Numbered from the stretch's first letter, positions 41,405 to 50,615 are shown. The stretch is DNA of 64,000 nucleotides from Dethiosulfovibrio peptidovorans (GCA_002748665.1 PDTB01000021.1:94356-158355), one strand, 5' to 3'. The notes: generated by a model not told the origin, from the letters alone. Numbers and translations are program-made.

Positions 41405-42937
41405 TTAGTCAAAGAATAAAATGCGTTTATCCGATGGATATCGAATTTCATAGAGTACCGTAATGGTTTTCGATTCCCTGGGATTGACGGGCAGCTCCCA
41501 GGTGAGTATTCCCGTCTTGTCGTCTGTGGACGATGGTTGGGGAGCTAGTGTCTTCGTGTGAATTGAGATGGCGCCGTTCACCGATACGGGGATGCGGTCT
41601 TTCACGGTCACCTTCTTCTCTGTGGCCGTCCCGTTTGTAATCGTTATGCTGTAGCCCTGGCGGAGTAGCCCTTTGCCGGTCCATGTCTCGTCATTTTCCG
41701 TCAACATGTCCTTCCGTTCCACCTGAATGGAGGGAACCGCACCGAAAGAGACGGCGAAACTCTGTCCTCGGACCAGCTTGGGCAGGCCACCGTTCCCCAC
41801 AAAGTGGCCGTGAGCGTACAGCTGGACTGATGCACCGAGAGCGGGCAGAGGAGCGTGCTTGCATCGGGCCATGAGGACCGCTTGGGGGGAGAGGTAAGGC
41901 ACGGTCTCAATAGACGTGGTTACGTCGGCGGACCATGTTTCCAACGTGACCGTCACGGGGATCCCGTCGCCCCTAACCGATGAATCTACGGTAAAGATCC
42001 GGTCTGACAAGGTCTCCTCAACGACTGGCAGCGCAGAATTCTTTTTGTTCAAAGTCCTGGATACGGTCGTTGGCATGGAATCTGCAAGCATTTTCATGGT
42101 ACCTTGTTCTGTGGCGCGGGTCTTCCTGTCGCTTCTTATATCCACTGCCAGAGGCGACGGCTCTGCAGGAAAGGTAGTGGCCGTGGACGATACTGACGTG
42201 TGGAGGTCTATCGGTCCCTGAAACGGAATTCCGGTCTTTTGAACTATGGTTCCCTGGAGCTTGGCGGTCAGGATATTTGAGTCTGTATCGAGGTCCAGCC
42301 TGTACGAAGGGTGCCATCGGGCATGGGGTGTGCGACAGCGAATGGCCAAGGCTCCGCTTCCTGACGTCGTCGCTGTGACGACCGATACCCAATTTCTTTG
42401 TTTCGGAAGTCGGTCCTTCAGGATATGCTGGATCGTGACGAGCTCTTTCTTGAACTCATCGACCTCACGTTGTTTCGAGAGCCGCTGAGAGGCCAACTTG
42501 GACCGTTCCTTTACGAAAGAGCTCAGATAGTCCGAGAGAGCTGACGGTGCCATCTTGGGCTTAAAGAGAGAGGGATCGTCTAGCATAGCGATGGCTGACG
42601 TTAGAGTGTCGATTTTCGCCTGATCGGAGGCGATCCTCGTCTTCAGGTCCTCCGCCTGTCGGAACAGGGGAGTGAGCTCGGAAGGGAGCCAACCGTGGTG
42701 AGGTGCCCTCTCCACAGAGGACGAGAGGATCCGTCGGGTACCCGATGTCTCGAGTCTGATACTCTCTGGGTCGAAGGTGGGAGGGAGCTCCTGACGGATC
42801 GTGTCCTGAGCTTCTATGGGGAAGACCAGATCTGCCCCGTCTTTGTACATCTGCGGGTGGGGAGCCTCAGTAGCGGTTCCTGCAGATGCCGTTGTGATCC
42901 ATAAAATAATGGCCGTGCATACGAGTTTTTGGTGCAT
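41405..42937 (-). CDS. DUF4139 (MuiA-like) exported protein
   Basis: 510 residues with a signal peptide ('MHQKLVCTAIILWITTASAG'). It is followed by a DUF4140-like N-terminal part, a helical likely coiled-coil segment (about residues 90-180, many Lys/Glu/Gln), and a beta-rich DUF4139 domain ('RCRTPHARWHPSYRLDLD', then 'YSITITNGTATEKKVTVKDR' and 'LTWELPVNPRESKTI'). Members are called mucoidy-inhibitor-like, but a molecular function is not established. AAGGAGGG precedes the ATG on the minus strand. It is alone and divergent from ychF. Confidence 0.8.
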   Translation of the reverse strand: MHQKLVCTAIILWITTASAGTATEAPHPQMYKDGADLVFPIEAQDTIRQELPPTFDPESIRLETSGTRRILSSSVERAPHHGWLPSELTPLFRQAEDLKTRIASDQAKIDTLTSAIAMLDDPSLFKPKMAPSALSDYLSSFVKERSKLASQRLSKQREVDEFKKELVTIQHILKDRLPKQRNWVSVVTATTSGSGALAIRCRTPHARWHPSYRLDLDTDSNILTAKLQGTIVQKTGIPFQGPIDLHTSVSSTATTFPAEPSPLAVDIRSDRKTRATEQGTMKMLADSMPTTVSRTLNKKNSALPVVEETLSDRIFTVDSSVRGDGIPVTVTLETWSADVTTSIETVPYLSPQAVLMARCKHAPLPALGASVQLYAHGHFVGNGGLPKLVRGQSFAVSFGAVPSIQVERKDMLTENDETWTGKGLLRQGYSITITNGTATEKKVTVKDRIPVSVNGAISIHTKTLAPQPSSTDDKTGILTWELPVNPRESKTITVLYEIRYPSDKRILFFD

Positions 42938-43078
42938 GGAAATCCCTCCTTAAGGGTGGTTGTACTAAAGAAATAGCATTCATAGAATACCATATATCAG
43001 AGTCTGGTAATTTGGGAGATCTCGGGTACAATGAACCGAGCTATTTGAGGAAAAAGACCGAGGAAAGTAGGGACCGTA

Positions 43079-44170
43079 ATGAAACTGGGAATTGTGGGGC
43101 TCCCCAACGTGGGGAAGAGCACTCTTTTTAATGCCATAACATCTGCTGGTGCGGAAGCATCGAACTACCCGTTCTGTACCATCGAGCCCAATATAGGAGT
43201 GGTTTCTGTGCCGGATTGCCGTCTGGATGTCCTGTCCGGTATGTTTTCATCGGCCAAGATAACTCCAGCTGTCGTGGAGTTTTTTGACATCGCCGGACTT
43301 GTCAGAGGTGCCAGTCAGGGCGAGGGCCTGGGCAACACGTTCCTCTCTCATATCAGGGAGGTGAACGCCATCGTCCACGTGGTTCGCTGTTTCGATGACG
43401 AGAATATCGTCCACGTGGATGGAGTGGTGGAGCCTCTTCGAGATGTCGAGACCATCGAGCTTGAGCTGATTTTGTCCGACCTGGAGATGATCGAGCGCCA
43501 TCGGTCCAAGATCGAGCGGAATGCCAGAAACGACAAGAGTCTCCGTCCCTACCTTGAACTCATCGATAGGGTTCGTGAGGCTCTTGAAGCTGAGAAGATG
43601 GTTCGGACGATGGAGCTCTCGGATGAGCAGCGGAAGAAGCTTAAGGGTTTGGGGCTTCTCACCGATAAACCCGTGATTTACGTGGCCAATGTCTCTGAAG
43701 ACCAGATCACTGCTTTGGATGACTCTCCCCATGTGCGGGTGGTTCGGGAGCATGCCGACGCAAACGGTTGTGAGATGGTCGTCGTTTGTGCCAACGTTGA
43801 GGCAGAGATAGCCGAGCTCTCCCCCGATGAAAAAGAGGATTTTCTTACCGAGATGGGATTGGCTGAGTCTGGGCTTGATCGGCTTGTCCAGGCGGGGTAT
43901 CGTCTACTGGGACTTATCTCCTTTCTGACAGCTGGCGAGAAGGAGGCCCGAGCATGGACCATCCCCCGGGGAAGTAAGGCGCCTCAGGCTGCGGGGACCA
44001 TCCACACTGACTTTGAACGGGGCTTCATCAAAGCACAGGTGGTTTCCTACGAGGATCTGGTAGCCTGTGGAAGTCTTGCTGATGCCAAGGCCAAGGGACT
44101 CGTCCGAATGGAGGGTAAGGAGTATGTCATGAGGGATGGCGACGTGGTGGAGTTCCGGTTTAACGTGTAG
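43079..44170 (+). CDS. ychF: YchF/OLA1-family nucleotide-binding translational ATPase
   Basis: 363 residues, normal length. G1 '[15 protein letters not shown]', G2/G3 region 'YPFCTIEPN' and '[19 protein letters not shown]', and a G4 that reads 'NVSED' where GTPases have NKxD, as expected for the ATP-preferring YchF group. A helical insert and a C-terminal TGS domain ('[17 protein letters not shown]' to the end) complete it. The protein associates with ribosomes and stress responses. ATG 43079 directly follows a weakly purine-rich leader; a TACAAT -10-like box lies at 43027-43032. Confidence 0.95.
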   Translation: MKLGIVGLPNVGKSTLFNAITSAGAEASNYPFCTIEPNIGVVSVPDCRLDVLSGMFSSAKITPAVVEFFDIAGLVRGASQGEGLGNTFLSHIREVNAIVHVVRCFDDENIVHVDGVVEPLRDVETIELELILSDLEMIERHRSKIERNARNDKSLRPYLELIDRVREALEAEKMVRTMELSDEQRKKLKGLGLLTDKPVIYVANVSEDQITALDDSPHVRVVREHADANGCEMVVVCANVEAEIAELSPDEKEDFLTEMGLAESGLDRLVQAGYRLLGLISFLTAGEKEARAWTIPRGSKAPQAAGTIHTDFERGFIKAQVVSYEDLVACGSLADAKAKGLVRMEGKEYVMRDGDVVEFRFNV

Positions 44171-44233
44171 CTTCTCATCTTTAGTCATATAACCATAATA
44201 ATATAGCCATAATAACGGAAGGAATGATTACGT

Positions 44234-44662
44234 ATGCAGCAGATCAGTCTTGATGAAATTCTCTCGGTGCTTCTCGCTCGGGTCGACGGTTTGACGGCCT
44301 CGGCAGAGAACGTAAAAAACAAATTTAACATTTTAGGGCGAGCCCTGTACCGAAAAGGGCTTTTGAGCGATCAGGATGTGACGGACGCCATTAAAGAGGA
44401 ATATAAACTCCTCTTCGAGATCGGGGCCCTTAAAGAAGAGGCCGATCAGGAGATGGTACACGTCATGGCCGATAGCCTGCTTCAGTGGCTTAAGGGAGAT
44501 GTCCATGCCATCAAGGAAGGTATGAAGGCCTATGAGGAAAAGATGCGTCAGGCCATCGCCAAGGAGGAGAGCAGGCCTAAAATCGACGTGGCCCCGTCCT
44601 CGGTCCTCCGTCAGCTTGACCAGATGAGTGGAGGCAACAAGGGTAGCAAACTCATTCTCTGA
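44234..44662 (+). CDS. Uncharacterised small helical protein
   Basis: 142 residues, predicted cytoplasmic and largely helical, with heptad-like charged stretches (residues 5-60 and 85-115). The start 'MQQISLDEILSVLLARVDGL' and the end 'GNKGSKLIL' have no recognised motif. GGAAGGA precedes the ATG. It sits 8 bases before the CapD-like epimerase gene and 63 bases after ychF, so it is probably co-transcribed with the epimerase. I do not recognise a family. Confidence 0.7.
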   Translation: MQQISLDEILSVLLARVDGLTASAENVKNKFNILGRALYRKGLLSDQDVTDAIKEEYKLLFEIGALKEEADQEMVHVMADSLLQWLKGDVHAIKEGMKAYEEKMRQAIAKEESRPKIDVAPSSVLRQLDQMSGGNKGSKLIL

Positions 44663-44670
44663 GAGTTTTC

Positions 44671-46515
44671 ATGGCTAACGATCTGCCCCAGAGGCTTCTG
44701 AATCGGTGGTTGGAGCTTGGAGTGAGGAATCGGTACATGTTCCTCCTGGACATCTTCTTCTTTCTCTTGTCCACCTGGTTGGGTTTTGCTCTCCGCCTCT
44801 CGGTGTTTATGGACCAATTCTACGGGGACATGTTCGTCGCCGGGGTCGTCTCTGCTGGGGTCAACACGGCGTCGTTCTTGGTCGGGGGGGTCTATCGAAT
44901 CTACTGGCCTCAAGCCAGCTTAGAGGAGTTTGTCCTGCTTTTTCGGTGCTACCTCGTCTCGTCGCTGGTTTTTCTCCTTGTTTATATGGCTGTGCCCTTT
45001 CTGTTTGTTCCACGCTCCTCTCTGGCGATCATGTTCCTGGGAGGGTTGTTCCTCTCGTCGGTCTACAGGGCTTCGTGGCGCTTCTTCATTGCAGCACGGA
45101 ACAATTCCCGATCTTGTGTTCGAACCGTCATCGTCGGTGCTGGAAACGCCGGGACTTCCTTGGCCAGGGAGCTCCTTCGTAGCGGTGATGAGCTTTTGCC
45201 CGTGGGCTTTTTGGACGACGATCCGCAGAAAAAAGGTAAGCGAATCGCCGCTCTCCCTGTTCTCGGAGGCCTTGACGATCTTGAAAATGTCGTGGATCGA
45301 GAGCGGGTTTCGGTTGTTTTAGTGGCTATTCCCTCGGCATCCAGGCAAACCGTGAGCACAATGCTTCGGCGCCTCTCCCTTGTGGGAGTGGAGACTCGCG
45401 TCCTTCCCAGTCTCAGGGAAATTGCCGGAGGGGTTGTCTCTACCACGTTGCTTCGCAACGTTCATCTGGAAGACCTGCTGGCCCGCGAGCCCGTGGAGCT
45501 CAACGGTCAGGAGATCTCGATGGCTGTAAGCCGGAGGGTTGTTCTGGTTACAGGGGCCGGGGGGTCCATCGGCAGCGAGATCGTCCGACAGCTGAGTGCC
45601 TATGGTCCATCCAGGCTTTTGCTTTTGGGGCACGGGGAACACTCGATCTACACCCTCTGTGAGGAGCTCAGGGACAAGAAGATCTCCATCCCTTTCGAGC
45701 CCATCATCGCTGACGTCGCTCATCGGACGGCCATGGAAGAGGTTTTTCGGCGTTGGAAACCGTCGGTGGTCTTCCATGCGGGGGCTCACAAACATGTCCC
45801 CCTCATGGAGGCCAATCCTCAAGAGGCTCTTCGGGTCAATGGCTTGGGAAGCTGGACCTTGGCCGACCTTGCTGGGACGTACGGGGCGGAGCGCATGATC
45901 ATGGTCTCAACCGACAAGGCGGTGAACCCCACCAGCGTTATGGGGGCGACTAAACGAGTCGCTGAGATTCTGATTCGTGAGGCTCAGTCCCGGTATCCTC
46001 GTACCCGGTACATGGCAGTCAGATTTGGTAACGTTTTAGGGAGTCGAGGAAGTGTGGTGCCCAAATTTGAGCGTCAGATCAAGGCAGGGGGCCCCTTGAC
46101 GGTGACTCATAGAGACATGAAGCGGTATTTCATGCTTATCCCTGAAGCAGCGGGTCTTGTCCTTCAAGCTGGGGCTCTGGGGGATGGCGGTGAGATCTTT
46201 GTTTTGGATATGGGAGACCCCGTCAGGATCGTTGATCTGGCTGAGACCCTGATCCGGCTTCACGGCTATCGTCCTGGGGTGGATATCTCCGTGGAGTTCT
46301 CTGGGATCAGGCCTGGAGAAAAACTCTTTGAGGAGCTGTTTTATGATCCTCAATGTGTGGATCACACTGCCCACCCAAAGATCTTTCGAAGTCGTCTCAC
46401 AGACACTCCAGATTCGAGGGAGAGCGGGCTTCGTCTTATGGAACGGTGTCTTAAGGGAGATGATCCGGTGATTGCGGCTTTGAAGGACTACCTCCCTGAG
46501 TTCGACCATCCATGA
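44671..46515 (+). CDS. Membrane-bound NDP-sugar dehydratase/epimerase (CapD/WbpM/PglF type)
   Basis: 614 residues: four N-terminal membrane helices (to about residue 120), a CoA-binding-like Rossmann fold ('TVIVGAGNAGTSLARELL'), then an SDR domain. The SDR part has 'VTGAGGSIGSEIVRQL' for NAD(P) and the active site 'MVSTDKAVNPTSVMGATKR', in which Met replaces the usual Tyr (SMK type), typical of UDP-GlcNAc 4,6-dehydratases of the FlaA1/PglF/WbpM group. 'FGNVLGSRGSVVPKF' follows. It should make an activated 4-keto-6-deoxy sugar for surface glycan or protein glycosylation. The short leader has a modest site. It ends before a shared terminator. Confidence 0.9.
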   Translation: MANDLPQRLLNRWLELGVRNRYMFLLDIFFFLLSTWLGFALRLSVFMDQFYGDMFVAGVVSAGVNTASFLVGGVYRIYWPQASLEEFVLLFRCYLVSSLVFLLVYMAVPFLFVPRSSLAIMFLGGLFLSSVYRASWRFFIAARNNSRSCVRTVIVGAGNAGTSLARELLRSGDELLPVGFLDDDPQKKGKRIAALPVLGGLDDLENVVDRERVSVVLVAIPSASRQTVSTMLRRLSLVGVETRVLPSLREIAGGVVSTTLLRNVHLEDLLAREPVELNGQEISMAVSRRVVLVTGAGGSIGSEIVRQLSAYGPSRLLLLGHGEHSIYTLCEELRDKKISIPFEPIIADVAHRTAMEEVFRRWKPSVVFHAGAHKHVPLMEANPQEALRVNGLGSWTLADLAGTYGAERMIMVSTDKAVNPTSVMGATKRVAEILIREAQSRYPRTRYMAVRFGNVLGSRGSVVPKFERQIKAGGPLTVTHRDMKRYFMLIPEAAGLVLQAGALGDGGEIFVLDMGDPVRIVDLAETLIRLHGYRPGVDISVEFSGIRPGEKLFEELFYDPQCVDHTAHPKIFRSRLTDTPDSRESGLRLMERCLKGDDPVIAALKDYLPEFDHP

Positions 46516-46539
46516 TCACGATGATAAAAAATGATGAAA

Positions 46540-46567
46540 GACGGACGGTGTACCTTCACCGTCCGTC
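46540..46567. terminator. Bidirectional terminator between convergent genes
   Basis: GACGGACGGTG and CACCGTCCGTC form a perfect 11-bp stem with a 6-base loop. A T-rich run follows on the plus strand and an A-rich run precedes, so both the epimerase and the SYLF gene can terminate here. Confidence 0.85.
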
Positions 46568-46573
46568 CTTTAT

Positions 46574-47272
46574 TCATTTTTTACGTCCCTTGGCGATGAT
46601 GTCGTTTAACAGAGTGATCAGAGGCGCGATTTTTTTCGATTGGGCTCGGCGATTCAAGAGATCGGCCGGTGAGATCTTCCTTCCCCAGTACAATTTATTG
46701 GCACTCGGGTCGTGGTTGATGGAGGCGCCGTCCAGGGAGATTCCTGCGAACAGTCCCTTGCTCATGGAATAGCTGTAGATAGGGGTGTTCATGTTGATGT
46801 CGGTGGCTGCCGAGGTTCGTCGACCTACAGGCCCCGCCGCTACGGCTACGTCGGCTCCAAGGGTGAAGTTGTCGCCTCGGAATCCCTTGAGTCCCTTCTC
46901 ATTCGTGACAGCCAAGACCAGTGCGGTGGATTGAACACCGATTTGAAGTCCAACAGAGCCTCCTGTCACGTTATAGAACGATGGTCCGTACCACTGGCCC
47001 GTTCTGGTGTCACGTCGGAGGAGAAGCCCTTCCCCATGCTGTCCTCCGACAACCAGACCGGCTTTTATGACCGACGGAAAGATGGCTACGGCCACTCCCT
47101 TGCTCATAACCTCGCCCATGGTTCCCGCGTCGTCTTCTTGGGTCATGGCCTTGATGACGTCTATGGCCTGTGCTATACGTCTCTCCGGTTTTGTTCCAGC
47201 CCAGGCTATGCTTGTTACCGAAAGGGCAAAGGTGATAGCTACGATGGCTAAAAGTCCTTTCCATTGTCTCAC
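46574..47272 (-). CDS. SYLF/Ysc84-domain exported protein
   Basis: 232 residues with a signal peptide ('WKGLLAIVAITFALSVTSIA' then cleavage near 'AWA'). The SYLF domain pattern is clear: 'KGVAVAIFPSVIKAGLVVGG', 'GEGLLLRRDTRTGQWYGPSF', 'GGSVGLQIGVQSTALVLAV' and 'TPIYSYSMSKGLFAGISLDG'. Related domains bind lipids, and in bacteria the protein is probably in the periplasm or at the outer membrane. GTG start after AAAGGAGGGA. No operon partners. Confidence 0.9.
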   Translation of the reverse strand: MRQWKGLLAIVAITFALSVTSIAWAGTKPERRIAQAIDVIKAMTQEDDAGTMGEVMSKGVAVAIFPSVIKAGLVVGGQHGEGLLLRRDTRTGQWYGPSFYNVTGGSVGLQIGVQSTALVLAVTNEKGLKGFRGDNFTLGADVAVAAGPVGRRTSAATDINMNTPIYSYSMSKGLFAGISLDGASINHDPSANKLYWGRKISPADLLNRRAQSKKIAPLITLLNDIIAKGRKK

Positions 47273-47375
47273 GGTGTATCCCTCCTTTTTTTCTGTTTCC
47301 CTGTCTTGGCCCTTTTCAGGGTGTAAAATTATTATAGGCTTTGTTGTCGAAAAAGACCACGGCCTCCCATCTGTG

Positions 47376-47384
47376 TGATATAAT
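47376..47384 (+). promoter_or_regulatory. Extended -10 promoter of the small RNA
   Basis: TGATATAAT has the TGn extension and a perfect TATAAT. No convincing -35 box is seen at 17 bases, which extended -10 promoters do not require. Transcription would begin near 47391. Confidence 0.6.
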
Positions 47385-47390
47385 GCGGCC

Positions 47391-47528
47391 GGAAATGAGG
47401 ACTCCTGCGGTGTGCGTGATCATGTCCTACGTCTTGAGCCAACACTCGAGCCATACAAGGCTGAGTCCGAACCGGTCGATGAGGTGGCTGTATTACTTCT
47501 GACGCTCAGGCTCGGCAAGCCTTTTTTT
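47391..47528 (+). ncRNA. ssrS: Structured small RNA, probably 6S RNA
   Basis: The region has its own strong promoter and ends in GGCT-cggca-AGCC followed by seven T, with no coding frame. CCTG and GCGT near the 5' end pair with ACGC and CAGG near the 3' end, and short internal hairpins lie between (CTTGAG-CCAACA-CTCGAG). The stretches CCTGCGGTGTGCGT and GTCCTACGTCTTGAGCC resemble 6S RNA, the RNA-polymerase-binding regulator. At about 139 bases it is short for 6S (usually 180-200), unless transcription reads on to the next hairpin at 47585. The identity is therefore tentative; that it is a transcribed structured RNA is more secure. Confidence 0.45.
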
Positions 47529-47584
47529 AGGTAGGATCGGGTCAAGACAATCATGACACGGCACTGCGGGGCTACGTAATAAAC

Positions 47585-47612
47585 GGCGCCGAGCTTGCTC
47601 GGCGCCCTTTTT
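47585..47612 (+). terminator. Strong intrinsic terminator upstream of the HAD gene
   Basis: GGCGCCGAGC and GCTCGGCGCC form a perfect 10-bp G/C-rich stem with a two-base spacer, followed by CTTTTTG. It is 23 bases before the HAD start and probably ends transcription from the small-RNA promoter. Confidence 0.85.
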
Positions 47613-47634
47613 GTAGCGGGAGGGCGGTGAGTGC

Positions 47635-48609
47635 ATGGCAGCAGTGCCCCAGTGGCATCCCTTGAAAAGCTCGGGTTTTATCTTCGATTGGGATGGCGTA
47701 CTGGCCCGGACTAACCTGGACTTCTCGAAGATATATGCCAAATACTTCGACGGTCGCTTTGTGGAGATTCTGGCTGAGATGCCGCTGCTGGCGCCTGAGA
47801 AACAGCGGTCTCTGAGCCAGGATATCCGTGATCTGGAGATGGCTGCTGCGGCCCAGGCTACGGCAGTTCGAGGGTGCATGGATGTTCTCCATATATTGGC
47901 GGATCGATCCATTCCCTGGGCGGTCGTCTCTCGAAATTGTCGTGAAGCCATGGAGCTTGCTGCACGATCCATGGGTTTTACTCTTCCTGATGCGACGTTT
48001 CACCGCGACAGCGGCCCAGTCAAGCCTGATCCCGAGGCCCTCTGGATGGCCTCACGGTCTATTGGAGCGGATCCTGCAGGCTGTGTCGTAGTGGGTGATT
48101 TCGTCTATGATCTGCTTGGGGCCCGAAGAGCTGGTATGAGAGGCCTTTTGGTGGAACATCCCGCAGCTAAGTGGGATCATTGGGCGGATGCTCGATTTGA
48201 TCGGATGCTCGATTTGGCGGCCTGTTTGGAGAGAGATGCTCCCTTGATTCCCTGGGAATATCACGCTGTGGTTCGGGAGAAGGGGAATTCGTGGTTATCG
48301 GCTTCGTGGGCTCTCTCTGTTTGTCTCCCCTCTCCTCTGTCCGCAGAGGGCCTTTCGTTGGCTCTGAAGTTGGCAGCCCTGGGAGTTGGCCGCTTCACTG
48401 CATCGCCGGAGCCCCTCCCCTTGGCTGCTTGGCACTCTATAGGATGGCTGGACGCTGCGAATTTGGATCAACCGCAGTTTCAGGTTTTGGACTCGGTCCT
48501 CAGGCGTCGTTTCCCTTTGGTTTTTGTTGAAGCGTGGGATGGGAAAGGTATTCCTCTGGCGTCCTTTGGAAATGATCTCGTTCGGGGGATGGAGGCACGA
48601 TTCGTATGA
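47635..48609 (+). CDS. HAD-family phosphatase-like protein with C-terminal extension
   Basis: 324 residues. HAD motif I 'FIFDWDGVLART' is at about residue 15, motif II is probably 'AVVSRNCREAME', motif III the Lys of 'GPVKPDPEAL', and motif IV 'VVVGDFVYDLLGAR'. The HAD core ends near residue 205; the remaining 115 or so residues (Trp- and Leu-rich, 'SASWALSVCLPSPLS', 'PLAAWHSIGWLDAANLD') have no recognised domain. GGAGGGCGGTG precedes the ATG. Its stop overlaps the rarA start, so the two genes are coupled. The substrate is unknown. Confidence 0.82.
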   Translation: MAAVPQWHPLKSSGFIFDWDGVLARTNLDFSKIYAKYFDGRFVEILAEMPLLAPEKQRSLSQDIRDLEMAAAAQATAVRGCMDVLHILADRSIPWAVVSRNCREAMELAARSMGFTLPDATFHRDSGPVKPDPEALWMASRSIGADPAGCVVVGDFVYDLLGARRAGMRGLLVEHPAAKWDHWADARFDRMLDLAACLERDAPLIPWEYHAVVREKGNSWLSASWALSVCLPSPLSAEGLSLALKLAALGVGRFTASPEPLPLAAWHSIGWLDAANLDQPQFQVLDSVLRRRFPLVFVEAWDGKGIPLASFGNDLVRGMEARFV

Positions 48610-49874
48610 CCTGTTGGGAAATCCCTCTAGCGGAGAGAATGCGGCCGGTCTCTTTGGATCAGTATCAAGGTCACCTGTCCATTTTAGGGCCGGGAGCCTC
48701 TCTTCGTGCGATGCTCAAGGAGGGCGTGGTCCCCTCGTGTATTCTCTACGGTCCTCCTGGGATTGGCAAAACGGCCCTGGTTCGTCTCATGGCCTCCGTT
48801 ACGGAACGGGATCTTTTGGAGATCAACGCGGTCTCGGCCAATGTCTCTCAGCTCAGGGCGCTGGTGGAACGTGGGGCTCAGTTCAAGGCCATGACTGGCC
48901 GTGGTGCGATTGCTTTCGTTGACGAGATATACCACCTCAACAAAGGACAACAAAACGCCCTTCTTCCTGCGGTGGAGAGGGGCGATGTCGTTTTGGTGGG
49001 GGCCACCACCGAGAATCCCTGGTTCGAGATCAACAAAACCCTGCTCTCTCGGCTGCTGGTATTTTCCCTGGCCCCTCTGAATAATGTTGATTTGGTAAAC
49101 ATAATGCAGGCAGCCCTTGCAGACCGGGATCGGGGATTAGGGGAACTCGAGCTTACTTGGGACGATGAAGTGCTCATGGCTATAGCTCAGGGAACAGGGG
49201 GCGATGCTCGTCAGGCTCTAACCAGATTGGAATATCTGGCCCGAGCTGTCTCCGTCTCCGGTGGATCAAAACTCACGGTGGAGCGAGCCCGTCGGGAGCT
49301 TCCCAAGTCCTCTCTTCGGCATGACCGAGAGGGGGACGACCACTATCAAGTTATCTCGGCCTTTATCAAGAGCATCAGGGGTTCCGATCCTGACGCCACG
49401 GTATATTGGCTTGCTCGATTGCTGAGAGCCGGGGAGGACATTCGGTTTGTGGCGAGGCGGATGGTTATCTCAGCGGCAGAAGATGTTGGGTTGGCCGATC
49501 CTATGGCGCTGGTAATTGCCTCGGCAGCCGCTCATGGCGCCGAGATGACCGGTATGCCTGAGGCTCGGATCATTCTCTCGGAGGCTGCCATCTATTTGGC
49601 GGCAGCCCCCAAAAGTAATCGAGCGTACGATGCGATGAACTGCGCTATGGCGGCAGTGGATGCAGGCGATCTTCAGGCCGTGCCCCCGCATCTGATCAAC
49701 GGAAATCCGGGGTATGTCTATCCCCACGACGACCCAAGGCACTGGGTCCCCCAGGCCTATTTGGAGGAACCTCGTCGGTTTTACCGGCCCTCCGATGTGG
49801 GATACGAGACCAAGATCAGTCGGATTTTACGGCGATACTGGCGACGGTTTAGGGAGAACTCTCAGGAAGACTGA
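48606..49874 (+). CDS. rarA: Replication-associated recombination protein A (AAA+ ATPase, MgsA/WHIP family)
   Basis: 422 residues. Walker A 'LYGPPGIGKTALVR', Walker B/sensor 'IAFVDEIYHLNKGQQNALLP', the family-specific 'VGATTENPWFEINK' and a C-terminal tetramerisation region ('SNRAYDAMNCAMAAV', 'DDPRHWVPQAYL'). RarA acts at stalled replication forks with SSB. The typical DEIHR sequence is DEIYH here. The start overlaps the HAD gene; the 3' end overlaps the convergent GntR gene by 13 bases. Confidence 0.94.
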   Translation: MTCWEIPLAERMRPVSLDQYQGHLSILGPGASLRAMLKEGVVPSCILYGPPGIGKTALVRLMASVTERDLLEINAVSANVSQLRALVERGAQFKAMTGRGAIAFVDEIYHLNKGQQNALLPAVERGDVVLVGATTENPWFEINKTLLSRLLVFSLAPLNNVDLVNIMQAALADRDRGLGELELTWDDEVLMAIAQGTGGDARQALTRLEYLARAVSVSGGSKLTVERARRELPKSSLRHDREGDDHYQVISAFIKSIRGSDPDATVYWLARLLRAGEDIRFVARRMVISAAEDVGLADPMALVIASAAAHGAEMTGMPEARIILSEAAIYLAAAPKSNRAYDAMNCAMAAVDAGDLQAVPPHLINGNPGYVYPHDDPRHWVPQAYLEEPRRFYRPSDVGYETKISRILRRYWRRFRENSQED

Positions 49875-50551
49875 GGTTTTATGGCTCCTGGATGGCTTTT
49901 CAGAAAATTCTCGACGCTGCTTTTGGTCAGACCAATATGTTCGCTCATTTCCTGCCTGGCCCTTTCTGCATTCCGATCTAATATGGCATTTATGACAGCC
50001 ACATGACCATCGGACAGGGCCTTAAGATAGCTGGGCTCTGCCAAGGAATAAGGGCGATAGAGGTTAATCATGTCCTGTATATCCAACAGGACTCCACAGA
50101 GGAAACGATTTCCTGAGGCTCGATAGAGCAGGTTGTGAAATGCTCTATCCTGGATGAGGTATTCATCCGGGTCGCTGTTGTTGTCCATGGCCTCGAATGT
50201 GGCGCGGAACTTTCGGAGTTCCTCTTCCGGTGGTGATTGAGCCACCAGCGTGACCGCAAACAGCTCCAGAGTCGCTCGAAGCTCGTACAGTGCTGCGGCG
50301 TCCTCCAGGGTTGGAACCGTGACGAAGGCCCCTTTTCGTGGTGTCAGTGAGACGAGCCCCGTCTTTGCCAGCTGGCGAATAGCCTCTCGGACCGGAGTTC
50401 GGGAGACGGCCATCTTGTTCGCCAGATCGACCTCCGAGAGTTTCGCTCCTGGTTTAATAATCCCTTGAACGATAGCCTCTTTTATCTTTTCGTAAACGAT
50501 TTGCCTCAGATCGACGCTTTTTGCCGGCATCAGGGGGTTTTTCCTGGTCAT
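49862..50551 (-). CDS. GntR-family transcriptional regulator (FCD/FadR subfamily)
   Basis: 229 residues. Winged helix-turn-helix 'LSEVDLANKMAVSRTPVREA', then an FCD domain with 'ALYELRATLELFAVTLVAQ', 'DRAFHNLLYRASGNRFL' and the late His of 'SDGHVAVINAI'. The FCD metal/ligand residues (Asp/His pattern) seem kept, so it should sense a small organic acid. ATG 50551 is chosen because GGGAGGAGTG precedes it. No obvious target gene is adjacent; foldback repeat copy C covers most of the upstream region between it and the adenosyltransferase gene. Confidence 0.9.
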   Translation of the reverse strand: MTRKNPLMPAKSVDLRQIVYEKIKEAIVQGIIKPGAKLSEVDLANKMAVSRTPVREAIRQLAKTGLVSLTPRKGAFVTVPTLEDAAALYELRATLELFAVTLVAQSPPEEELRKFRATFEAMDNNSDPDEYLIQDRAFHNLLYRASGNRFLCGVLLDIQDMINLYRPYSLAEPSYLKALSDGHVAVINAILDRNAERARQEMSEHIGLTKSSVENFLKSHPGAIKPQSS

Positions 50552-50615
50552 GAACACTCCTCCCAAAAAATCAGGTGCAGCGTTCATTATACAAAAAACT
50601 ATGAGAAAGAGAAAA

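Noticed and set aside
44171-44233. Tandem ATAATA-type short repeats after ychF
   Set aside because: Only two imperfect units of a low-complexity AT-rich sequence; no CRISPR-like spacing or other function.
47391-47528. SRP (4.5S) RNA, tmRNA or RNase P RNA
   Set aside because: The conserved SRP GGAAGCAGC-type loop, the tmRNA tag and tRNA-like ends, and the RNase P core are absent.
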